The notes beneath the pieces are model-generated. The model worked only from the letters and a program-made list of their open reading frames with translations. It searched no databases and was not told the DNA's origin. Positions 34,258-41,649 of a stretch of DNA of 64,000 nucleotides are shown in pieces; position 1 is the first letter of the stretch, and each line of letters opens with the position of its first letter. A program made the position numbers and the translations under genes. Source of the stretch: Nitrospira lenta (GTDB lineage: Bacteria; Nitrospirota; Nitrospiria; Nitrospirales; Nitrospiraceae); the NCBI RefSeq assembly GCF_900403705.1, contig NZ_OUNR01000001.1, forward strand, positions 310,001-374,000, given 5' to 3'.

Positions 34258-35280
34258 TTAGCGAGTAGAAGAGAGTTTCTGCACTGGAGGAAGAGCACCG
34301 AGAAACGGAAACTGCCCTTTATTGAGCGCCCCACTATCTGCGCGAAGCCTGAAATCGTCTCGCTCGGCATCGACGAAGCGAGGATCCCCCACCACATCCG
34401 AGGCCTGCCTCAAATCAGGCGCGGGGGTATTCGGAGATCCCGCTCGCATATAGTCGCCTTCACTGTTAAACAGGGCATTAAACGAGGTCGTGACCCGGCT
34501 GGACGGGGCAACCAGAAAACCGATCTTATTCAGGCCAATGATATTCCCTGACGCATCGCTCTGGGACGCACCGAGAAAGGCCACTCCGCCACCGTTCTTC
34601 ACAAGAGTGTTGCCGACCAGCGAGGCCTTCGCCTTGTCATTCACCACAACGGCTTCAAATAAACTGCGCAGGATGAGGTTCCGTTCCAACCGTACATCCG
34701 ACTTGCCGGCAACATTGACCCCGTGATCGTTATCATGGATCACATTGCCGACTAACAGAGCCTGTGAATCGGAAAACTGCACCCCCGTCGTCTCGCTGCC
34801 GCCGATCACACAATCTTCGATACGCACGGCCTCCACTTGCTGCCCAAAGAGCATCCCCTTCACATGAAGGTTGCGCAATGTGATGCCCTTGCCGTTAAAA
34901 ATACCGAGTGCGTGACCGCCATGTTCATTGATCGTCAACCCGCTGATTTCAATATCCGTAGCTCCGTACGGCCACTTTCCCACGTGCAATACACCCACAA
35001 GATCTTCGCGGCCCAACATCGTGACCTTGTCCACGCCGGCCCCGATCAGCTTAATTTTTTCCTTGCTATGGATCGTGAGATCTTGAGGATAGGCGCCGGG
35101 TTTCAAAAAGACCGTGTCGCCTTTCCTGGCCGCATCCACGGCCTCTTGAATCGACGTGAAGTCGCCCGTGCCATCGAGGGCGACCGTAATGGTCCGAGGA
35201 GCCACCACCGAAGGCTCCTCCGCCCAGGACATCCCGCTCAGCCCTACCAGACAGGCCATGACAAACAACCAATTACGCAT
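34258..35280 (-). CDS. Exported right-handed beta-helix (NosD/pectin-lyase-like) protein
   Basis: 340 residues. Signal peptide NWLFVMACLVGLSGMSWA. Motifs for the beta-helix start with ITVALDGTGDFTSIQEAVDAA, KGDTVFLKPGAYPQDLTIHS, and proceed through repeats of about 22 residues with G-N and I/V positions (for example GNVIHDNDHGVNVAGKSD, LVGNTLVKNGGGVAF, ASGNIIGLNKIGFLV). These are the stacked coils of the pectin lyase fold found in NosD-like and pectinesterase-like proteins. The C-terminal part (ASDVVGDPRFVDAERDDFRL) is the common end-cap of such surface proteins. The enzyme residues of pectinesterase are not evident, so the role is binding or an unknown polysaccharide activity. It stands alone. 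Confidence 0.85.
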   Translation of the reverse strand: MRNWLFVMACLVGLSGMSWAEEPSVVAPRTITVALDGTGDFTSIQEAVDAARKGDTVFLKPGAYPQDLTIHSKEKIKLIGAGVDKVTMLGREDLVGVLHVGKWPYGATDIEISGLTINEHGGHALGIFNGKGITLRNLHVKGMLFGQQVEAVRIEDCVIGGSETTGVQFSDSQALLVGNVIHDNDHGVNVAGKSDVRLERNLILRSLFEAVVVNDKAKASLVGNTLVKNGGGVAFLGASQSDASGNIIGLNKIGFLVAPSSRVTTSFNALFNSEGDYMRAGSPNTPAPDLRQASDVVGDPRFVDAERDDFRLRADSGALNKGQFPFLGALPPVQKLSSTR

Positions 35281-35363
35281 GTGCTAGGTATTACAGGCGG
35301 GCAAGGCAGCCTGTCAACCGACTTTCTTGTGAGCCCGGCACCCCCGTGATAAGCTCCATCGGC

Positions 35364-35966
35364 ATGATCCTGGTCGGACTCACAGGCGGTATCGCCACAG
35401 GCAAAAGCACGGTCGCCGGTATGTTCAAGGAATGCGGCGCCACGGTGATCGATGCCGACGCACTGGCGCGGGAGGTCGTCCAACCAGGCAAACCGGCCTG
35501 GCGGGAAATCGTGAGCATCTTCGGCAAGACTGCACTGAACCCTGATCGCACCCTGAATCGCCCGGTCTTGGGCGCGAAAGTCTTTGGACATCCCGCCAAG
35601 CTGCGTCGGCTTGAACGAATCATCCATCCCCGGGTCGCGCGCGAGCAAATCAGGCTAACGAAACAAGCGGCCAGAAACGATCCCAAGGCCGTGGTGATCT
35701 ATGACGTCCCCCTGCTCTTCGAAGCCGGTATCGACACGCGCGTCGACACAACCATCGTCGTGACCGCCGATCGTGAAACCCAGGTCGTCCGCCTCAAGCA
35801 GCGCAACGGGCTCTCCCGCGCCGAAGCCCTCCGCCGAATCACCAGTCAAATGCCGCTTGCAGAGAAACGCCGCCGCGCAGACCACACGGTCGACGGCAGA
35901 CTCCCGCGTCTTCAGCTCAAGCAACAGATCCGGTCACTGTACCAATCACTGCGTGCATCGACTTGA
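35364..35966 (+). CDS. coaE: Dephospho-CoA kinase
   Basis: About 200 residues. P-loop GLTGGIATGKSTV at the N terminus; DADALAREVVQPG and HPRVAREQI are typical of CoaE; YDVPLLFEAG and DTTIVVTADRETQVVRL are the lid and base regions; LPLAEKRRRADHTV-like terminal motif QMPLAEKRRRADHTVDG completes the fold. It catalyses the last step of CoA biosynthesis, phosphorylation of the 3' hydroxyl of dephospho-CoA. ATG 35364 fits the family N terminus; GTG 35346 would add six residues. It is followed by trxB after about 50 bases; the two may share a transcript. Confidence 0.93.
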   Translation: MILVGLTGGIATGKSTVAGMFKECGATVIDADALAREVVQPGKPAWREIVSIFGKTALNPDRTLNRPVLGAKVFGHPAKLRRLERIIHPRVAREQIRLTKQAARNDPKAVVIYDVPLLFEAGIDTRVDTTIVVTADRETQVVRLKQRNGLSRAEALRRITSQMPLAEKRRRADHTVDGRLPRLQLKQQIRSLYQSLRAST

Positions 35967-36016
35967 TGTCCGCTCCCCATGCATTCCCTTTTCCCACTGT
36001 GTTAGATTCCCCCTCC

Positions 36017-36934
36017 ATGCGTGACGTCGTCATCATCGGCTCGGGACCTGCTGGCTTGACCGCCGCGATTTATGCAGCCCGAGCCAATCTGGCACCGCTC
36101 CTTATCGAAGGGTGGCAATCCGGCGGTCAGCTCATAACCACGACCGAGGTTGAAAACTATCCCGGCTTTGCCAAAGGCATCATGGGCCCGGAGCTGATGA
36201 AGGACATGCGGACACAGGCCGGACGGTTCGGCACCGAATTTCTCACCGCCGATGTCACCGCCGTGAATTTCGCACAGCGGCCGTTCACCCTGACCGTCGA
36301 TGGGGAGCAAACCATCTACACTCAGACAGTCATCATTGCGACCGGCGCCTCGGCCATTCCGATCGGGCTCAAGAACGAGTCACGGCTCACCGGCCACGGC
36401 GTCTCCACCTGCGCGACCTGCGACGGCTTCTTCTCCAAAGGAAAAGAACTCCTCGTCGTCGGCGGGGGCGACAGCGCACTGGAAGAAGCGATCTTCCTCA
36501 CAAAATTTGCCACGAAAGTCTCCCTCGTCCATCGGCGGGACACGCTGCGCGCCTCAAAGATCATGCAAGACCGGGCGCTGCACAATGAGAAGATCAGTTT
36601 TATCTGGAACACCGTTGTCGAAGACATCCTGGGTTCAGAGGTTGTCACCGGCGCACGGCTTAAGAATGTCGTAACCGGGAAAATATCTGAGGTCCCCTGC
36701 GCCGGCATCTTTGTCGCCATCGGCCACCGGCCCAACACCTCGCTCTTCGCCGGACAGGTCGACATGGACGAGAAGGGCTATATCCGGACATACCGCGGCA
36801 CAACGACCAATGTCCCCGGAGTCTTCGCCGCTGGCGACGTGCAGGACTCGACCTATCGCCAAGCCGTCACCGCAGCCGGATCCGGCTGCATGGCCGCCAT
36901 CGACGCAGAACGATTCCTAGAAAGCCAACACTGA
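36017..36934 (+). CDS. trxB: Thioredoxin-disulfide reductase
   Basis: About 305 residues. FAD site RDVVIIGSGPAGLTAAIYAARA at the N terminus, the redox pair in STCATCDGFF (CxxC), the NADPH site LLVVGGGDSALEEAIFLT, and the second FAD motif PGVFAAGDVQD. All are arranged as in bacterial TrxB. It reduces thioredoxin with NADPH. The start at ATG 36017 immediately precedes the FAD motif; the open frame from 35963 overlaps the coaE end and is unlikely. No thioredoxin gene is adjacent. Confidence 0.94.
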   Translation: MRDVVIIGSGPAGLTAAIYAARANLAPLLIEGWQSGGQLITTTEVENYPGFAKGIMGPELMKDMRTQAGRFGTEFLTADVTAVNFAQRPFTLTVDGEQTIYTQTVIIATGASAIPIGLKNESRLTGHGVSTCATCDGFFSKGKELLVVGGGDSALEEAIFLTKFATKVSLVHRRDTLRASKIMQDRALHNEKISFIWNTVVEDILGSEVVTGARLKNVVTGKISEVPCAGIFVAIGHRPNTSLFAGQVDMDEKGYIRTYRGTTTNVPGVFAAGDVQDSTYRQAVTAAGSGCMAAIDAERFLESQH

Positions 36935-36999
36935 TACGGAATCAGCCTACAGTAATCGACCAATATCGACGGCTGAAAGCTGAAGACAGAAAGCTACGA

Positions 37000-38178
37000 A
37001 TGCGCTGCGCCATCGTCCATTACCACGAACTTGCCCTCAAAGGCCGTAATCGCGACTACTTTGAAGATCGCTTGGTTCACAATATCCAGTTAGCCCTCAG
37101 TGATCTTGGAGTCAGACAGGTTGAAAATCTCCGCAGCCGCATTCGGGTCATCCTTCCGTCAGAAGCCAACTACGAGATCATTCGTCAGCGGCTCTCCCGC
37201 GTCTGCGGCATTGCAAACTTCTCACTGGCCGACTCCGTGCCGCTTGATCTGGCCAACCCCAACTTCGAGGCACTCAGCGCCGCGATCATCGAAGAGCTTC
37301 GCACGAAGTCCTATTCAACCTTCCGCGTGACGGCGAAACGCGCCGACAAGCGCCTCCCGTTGACATCGACGGACGCGGAACGCATCGTCGGCGCGGCCAT
37401 CCACGAGCAGACGGGCAAAGCCGTCAGGCTCAAAGATCCCGACATCACCGTCTATTTGGAAATGCTTTCCCGAGACGTCTATTTCTCAGTCGAAAAGATT
37501 CCAGGCCCCGGAGGCATGCCGGTCGGCGTCAGCGGCAAGGTCGCCTGCCTCATCTCCGGCGGGATTGATTCGCCCGTAGCCAGCTACCGCATGATCAAGC
37601 GCGGCTGCCGCGCCTTGTTCGTCCACTTCTCGGGCCGGCCGCTCGTCAGCCGCGACTCGGAGGATAAGGTTCGCGATCTCGTACAGACGCTCACGGCGTA
37701 CCTGCACAAATCCCGGCTCTACGTCATTCCCTTCGGAGAAATTCAACGCGAGATCGTCCTGAACACCCCGGCGCCGTTTCGTGTGGTGCTCTATCGCCGC
37801 ATGATGCTCAGGATTACGGAAGAGCTCGCGAGGAGAGAGCAATGTTGGGGGCTGGTCACCGGAGACAGCTTAGGCCAAGTGGCCTCTCAGACTCCGGAGA
37901 ATTTGTCGGTCGTCGAAGAAGCAGCAGGTCTGCCGATCCTCCGGCCGCTCATTGGGATGGATAAGTTGGAGATTACGGACGACGCCAAACGCATCGGCAC
38001 GTACGAGACCTCCATCGAACCGGACCAGGACTGCTGTAAATTATTCACTCCGCCACACCCCAGCACCAAAACACGCCTTGAAGAACTCCTCCACGTCGAA
38101 CGCGCACTGGATATCCCCCGCTTGGTGAAACAGGGCGTCGAGAAAGCCGAACTGTCGGAATTCATCTTCCCGGCGTAG
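37000..38178 (+). CDS. thiI: tRNA 4-thiouridine synthase ThiI
   Basis: 392 residues. N-terminal ferredoxin-like and THUMP domains (about 1-165, with HYHELALKGRNRDYFEDRL and the THUMP element VTAKRADKRLPLTS), then the PP-loop ATPase domain with the SGGIDSPVASY motif. A Cys345-like residue in QDCCKLFTPPHPST is the expected sulfur-handling position. The C-terminal rhodanese domain of E. coli ThiI is missing, as in many bacteria, so sulfur would come directly from a cysteine desulfurase. Role: s4U8 in tRNA, and possibly thiazole synthesis. The gene ends 17 bases inside the convergent START-like gene. Confidence 0.92.
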   Translation: MRCAIVHYHELALKGRNRDYFEDRLVHNIQLALSDLGVRQVENLRSRIRVILPSEANYEIIRQRLSRVCGIANFSLADSVPLDLANPNFEALSAAIIEELRTKSYSTFRVTAKRADKRLPLTSTDAERIVGAAIHEQTGKAVRLKDPDITVYLEMLSRDVYFSVEKIPGPGGMPVGVSGKVACLISGGIDSPVASYRMIKRGCRALFVHFSGRPLVSRDSEDKVRDLVQTLTAYLHKSRLYVIPFGEIQREIVLNTPAPFRVVLYRRMMLRITEELARREQCWGLVTGDSLGQVASQTPENLSVVEEAAGLPILRPLIGMDKLEITDDAKRIGTYETSIEPDQDCCKLFTPPHPSTKTRLEELLHVERALDIPRLVKQGVEKAELSEFIFPA

Positions 38179-38719
38179 TCCGTGCCACGATCTTGTCTTT
38201 GACGATCCGAAAGTGCGCTTCCAATTCCTGCCGCATAGCTACGGCAATCACCCAATCCGGCACGATCGTCTCAATTTCAACCAGCAACTCAAATTCGGCG
38301 CTCGTCTGCCTCCCCCCCTCCGTGGGAATCAAGGTCCAGAGCCGGCGATATTGCTTGAAGTCCCCGCCTTTGAGCTCCGTAAGCAAGCCGCTGCCGGTAA
38401 GAACGCGAGACTCGCAGATCAACCGCCGCTCGCCAGGCAGCAAGGAATGTGCGATTCGGATATCCGTATAGGCGGTGCCGTTCTGCTCTCGAAGCTCGGC
38501 AATCCGCATGCGGACATCGAACAGGTCCGGCCAGTGAGCGTAGTCCGTCAATACCTGCTGAACGATGCGTGGCTCGGCTGGAAAGTGCACCGTGGCCGTA
38601 GCCTTTACCCCGCCCGTCGCCTGCACCGTGACCTCAAGCGAGCCAGCATCACCGGCCCAGCACCACATCGGGCTCGCCACACAGAGGGCGGCAATACAGA
38701 AAGCCAGTCGTTGTACCAT
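38162..38719 (-). CDS. Exported START/SRPBCC-domain protein
   Basis: 185 residues. Signal peptide RLAFCIAALCVASPMWCWA. The domain starts VTVQATGGVKATATVHFPAEPR, which is typical of SRPBCC/START-like polyketide-cyclase proteins, with LTDYAHWPDLFDVRMRIAELRE in the characteristic position (YxxwPxf). It probably binds a hydrophobic ligand in the periplasm. Two Cys residues in the signal and one in RLICESRVL are visible. Its 3' end overlaps thiI on the opposite strand by 17 bp, so the two genes' ends interfere if both are transcribed. Confidence 0.8.
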   Translation of the reverse strand: MVQRLAFCIAALCVASPMWCWAGDAGSLEVTVQATGGVKATATVHFPAEPRIVQQVLTDYAHWPDLFDVRMRIAELREQNGTAYTDIRIAHSLLPGERRLICESRVLTGSGLLTELKGGDFKQYRRLWTLIPTEGGRQTSAEFELLVEIETIVPDWVIAVAMRQELEAHFRIVKDKIVARTTPGR

Positions 38720-38803
38720 GGCGCGATTATACCGGCCGACCCCACCGCCCGCGAGCAGGAATCACAATTGACCGGGGTAAATCACTCTATGCTAGGATGC
38801 GGC

Positions 38804-39178
38804 ATGTCACGCGCCCACTCACTCCTGATACTTCTATTCCTGCTGGTCGGATTCCAGCTTGTCGAAGCGGAAACCGTCTCCGCGCAGCTGATGCAGGAAT
38901 CAACCGCCACCACCGAACAGTCCTGTAGTTTCGGCATGGGCAAAGGGGAGCCTGCCCACAGTTGCGCCGTTCCCTTCCCGCCGGGCTGCCGTGTCGCTCA
39001 GGCGCCGGGCTCATCCAAACCCTGGACGACCATCTCGACCGGCGGCCGGCTCTTGTGCCGGTTCGACGACAAGCAAACCGACTGGAAGACCAAGATCACC
39101 GGCGCGTGCAATCGTTGCCAGTCCGGACAATGCTCCGCCCAGTTCAGCGTCCGCTACGATTGTTCGCCCCAGCAGTGA
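38804..39178 (+). CDS. Small secreted Cys-rich protein of unknown function
   Basis: 124 residues. Signal MSRAHSLLILLFLLVGFQLVEA; mature part with seven Cys (CSFGMGKGEPAHSC, PGCRV, LLCRF, CNRCQSGQC, YDC). One or more disulfides or a metal site (CNRCQSGQC) are likely. I do not know the family. The start is ATG 38804 (38789 in frame adds five residues). It directly precedes queG, with a 5-base gap between its stop and the queG ATG, but the functional link is unclear. Confidence 0.72.
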   Translation: MSRAHSLLILLFLLVGFQLVEAETVSAQLMQESTATTEQSCSFGMGKGEPAHSCAVPFPPGCRVAQAPGSSKPWTTISTGGRLLCRFDDKQTDWKTKITGACNRCQSGQCSAQFSVRYDCSPQQ

Positions 39179-39183
39179 CGGCT

Positions 39184-40143
39184 ATGCCCCTCTCTCGGGC
39201 GATCAAACAAGAAGCCCTCGCGCTCGGATTCGACGCCGTCGGGATCACCCGCGTAGACACCCCAGCCTCCCCGCAACCAACGCTTGCCACACGACTGAAT
39301 CAGTGGCTCCAGCGCGGTTACCACGCCACCATGGCCTGGATAGAGCGGACGCCGGAGAAACGAGCCGATCCGCGTATTGTCTTACCCGGCTGTCATGCCA
39401 TCATCTGCGTTGGCATGAACTATCTGACGGATGAGCGTGCCGATGAACGGCCCGGCCACGGCCGCATCGCCCGCTATGCCTGGGGACAGGACTATCACGA
39501 CGTGCTCGGCAAGAAGCTCAAACAGCTGGAAGAAAGAATCGCCGCATTGGCCCCTCAGGCGATCACGAGATCCTATGTTGATACCGGGCCGATCATGGAA
39601 AAGGCCTGGGCAGAACAGGCAGGGCTGGGCTGGATCGGGAAGCACTCCAATCTCGTGTCCTCGGACCATGGATCCTGGCTCCTGTTGGGGGAAATTCTCA
39701 CGACGCTAGAATTGGAGCCGGATGAACCGGCAACGGATCTTTGCGGAAGTTGCACCCTCTGCATTCAGGCCTGTCCCACGCAGGCCATCACCGAACCCTA
39801 CGTCGTGGATGCCAACCGCTGCCTCTCCTATCTGACGATCGAACATCGCGGGGAAGCCGCCACGATCCCGAACGACCTGCAGCGGCAATTCGGCAATCAT
39901 ATTTTTGGCTGCGACGATTGTCTCGATGTCTGTCCGTTCAATTTACAGGCAGGCTTCACCCGCGAACCAGCCTTTTACCCTTCTCCTCTCACACAAGCCC
40001 CTTCCCTGGAGCACCTGGCCCACATGGATGACGCGACGTTCAAATCATCCTTTCAACGCAGTCCGATCCGCAGAGCGAAGCTTGTCGGGCTCCAACGGAA
40101 TGTGGCGATTGCCCGATCAAACCAGCCGCTCCACGCGCCGTAG
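39184..40143 (+). CDS. queG: Epoxyqueuosine reductase QueG
   Basis: About 319 residues. The N-terminal cobalamin-binding domain holds GFDAVGITRVD and YHATMAWIERTPEKRADPR; DTGPIMEKAWAEQAGLGWIGKHSNL is the QueG signature. Two [4Fe-4S] clusters are provided by CGSCTLCIQACPTQAI and CDDCLDVCPFN (with CLSYLTIEHRG in between). It reduces epoxyqueuosine to queuosine in tRNA using B12 and Fe-S clusters. I use ATG 39184; the open frame back to 38962 lies in another gene. The HEAT-repeat tail of long QueG forms is absent. Confidence 0.94.
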   Translation: MPLSRAIKQEALALGFDAVGITRVDTPASPQPTLATRLNQWLQRGYHATMAWIERTPEKRADPRIVLPGCHAIICVGMNYLTDERADERPGHGRIARYAWGQDYHDVLGKKLKQLEERIAALAPQAITRSYVDTGPIMEKAWAEQAGLGWIGKHSNLVSSDHGSWLLLGEILTTLELEPDEPATDLCGSCTLCIQACPTQAITEPYVVDANRCLSYLTIEHRGEAATIPNDLQRQFGNHIFGCDDCLDVCPFNLQAGFTREPAFYPSPLTQAPSLEHLAHMDDATFKSSFQRSPIRRAKLVGLQRNVAIARSNQPLHAP

Positions 40144-40250
40144 GCACAACAGAAGGATCATTCACCCCCCTTTTATTCCGCCAGGTGCAGGAGTAGGCTA
40201 TCACTAGTCGATCGGTGGTTCGCCAGGAGTCCGACTAAGGAGCTCTCCGA

Positions 40251-41594
40251 ATGAACCCTACGACAATTCTTCTGATTTCACGTGACCCGCAGATACGGCA
40301 TGCTCTTGAGCAAGTCGTTCCTTCCCATACCACCATACTCGCCGTACCCGATGTGGCCGCAGGGATCAAGGAACTCTCCCGCGAAAACCTCGCACTCGTT
40401 TTGTGCGAAGGCAGCCCGGAAGCCAGCCGCCCCCTATTGCACCACACCAACCTGCATCCAAGCTCCCCCTCCGTCATTCTGATTGGATCGCGCGACTCGG
40501 CGCGGGATGCCGTCGAAGCCCTGCGGGCCGGCGCGACCGACTATCTAAGCGCACCCATCGCCGTGCCTGAGCTTGATACCGTCGTTCGCCGCGCCTTGTC
40601 TGCGCAGAACCCGCCGGCCGCCTCCAAACGGCCGGCGGATCGCTTCGATCTCATCGTCAGCCTGTCCCCGCAAATGCAGCTCATTAAACAACTCGCGCGT
40701 GAAGTCGCTGCGACTGACGCGACGGTGCTGATCACGGGAGAAAGCGGCACCGGCAAAGAGCTCGTTGCCCAGGCCATTCACGACGCCAGTCCGCGAGCCC
40801 TCGGCCCGCTCATTGCGCTGAATTGCGCCGGCATTCCCGAACAGTTGCTTGAATCGGAACTCTTCGGCTATCACCAAGGCGCCTTCACCGACGCGAAACA
40901 CACGAAGGCCGGACGCTTCCAACTCGCCGAAGGCGGCACGCTGTTTCTCGACGAAATCGGTGAGATGAGCGCGTCGGCACAAGCCAAGTTACTGCGAGTC
41001 CTCGAAGATCATCGCGTCGATCCGCTCGGCGATACGCACAGCCACACGGTCAATATCCGAATTATCGCCGCGACGAACGAAGATCTCCCGGCGCAGATCA
41101 AGACCGGGCGCTTCCGCCTCGATCTCTACTACCGGCTGAATGTGTATCAGCTGCGTATCCCACCGCTGCGTGAACGCCTGGAAGACATTGCGCCAATCCT
41201 TCAGCACTTCCTGGCGCAGGCGCGCCGCGACCGCGGATGCCGCATCGCCGACATCAGCCCGGAAGCCTTAGCCGTACTCCAGCGGCATCATTGGCCAGGC
41301 AACGTGCGAGAACTTCACAATGTGGTCGAATGGCTTACGATTACCTGCAAGGCGCAACACATCGAACCGCAGCACCTCCCGTCCTCGGTCAAGACCGGAA
41401 AAGCTCCCGATCTGCCAGGCGGTGAACTCAAGCCGTCGCTGCTCGCCTTCGGCCTGTCGTTTCAAGACATGGAAAAAAAGATGCTGGAGGAAGCCCTCCG
41501 CAAATCAGGCGGGAACGTGTCCGAAGCCAGCCGGCTCCTTAAAATCACCCGGAACACCCTGCGTTACCGTATGGCCAAGCACCGCATCCAGTAA
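40251..41594 (+). CDS. Sigma-54-dependent activator with a degenerate receiver domain
   Basis: 447 residues. The N-terminal receiver-like domain (about 1-115; TTILLISRDPQIRHAL) lacks the phosphoacceptor Asp: the usual LLD position reads LVLCEGSP. It also lacks the conserved Lys (YLSAPI instead of KP). The AAA+ domain has Walker A GESGTGKE, the GAFTDA loop for sigma-54 contact, Walker B in TLFLDEIGEM, and the arginine finger region LRVLEDHRVD. A C-terminal Fis-type HTH follows (LEEALRKSGGNVSEASRLLKI). It would activate sigma-54 promoters independently of normal phosphorylation. No sensor kinase is adjacent. Targets are unknown. Confidence 0.92.
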   Translation: MNPTTILLISRDPQIRHALEQVVPSHTTILAVPDVAAGIKELSRENLALVLCEGSPEASRPLLHHTNLHPSSPSVILIGSRDSARDAVEALRAGATDYLSAPIAVPELDTVVRRALSAQNPPAASKRPADRFDLIVSLSPQMQLIKQLAREVAATDATVLITGESGTGKELVAQAIHDASPRALGPLIALNCAGIPEQLLESELFGYHQGAFTDAKHTKAGRFQLAEGGTLFLDEIGEMSASAQAKLLRVLEDHRVDPLGDTHSHTVNIRIIAATNEDLPAQIKTGRFRLDLYYRLNVYQLRIPPLRERLEDIAPILQHFLAQARRDRGCRIADISPEALAVLQRHHWPGNVRELHNVVEWLTITCKAQHIEPQHLPSSVKTGKAPDLPGGELKPSLLAFGLSFQDMEKKMLEEALRKSGGNVSEASRLLKITRNTLRYRMAKHRIQ

Positions 41595-41649
41595 CCGTCG
41601 CTCAACATACCCGCACGGAGCATTTCCCCTTCGCCCGTCCGGACAGAAT

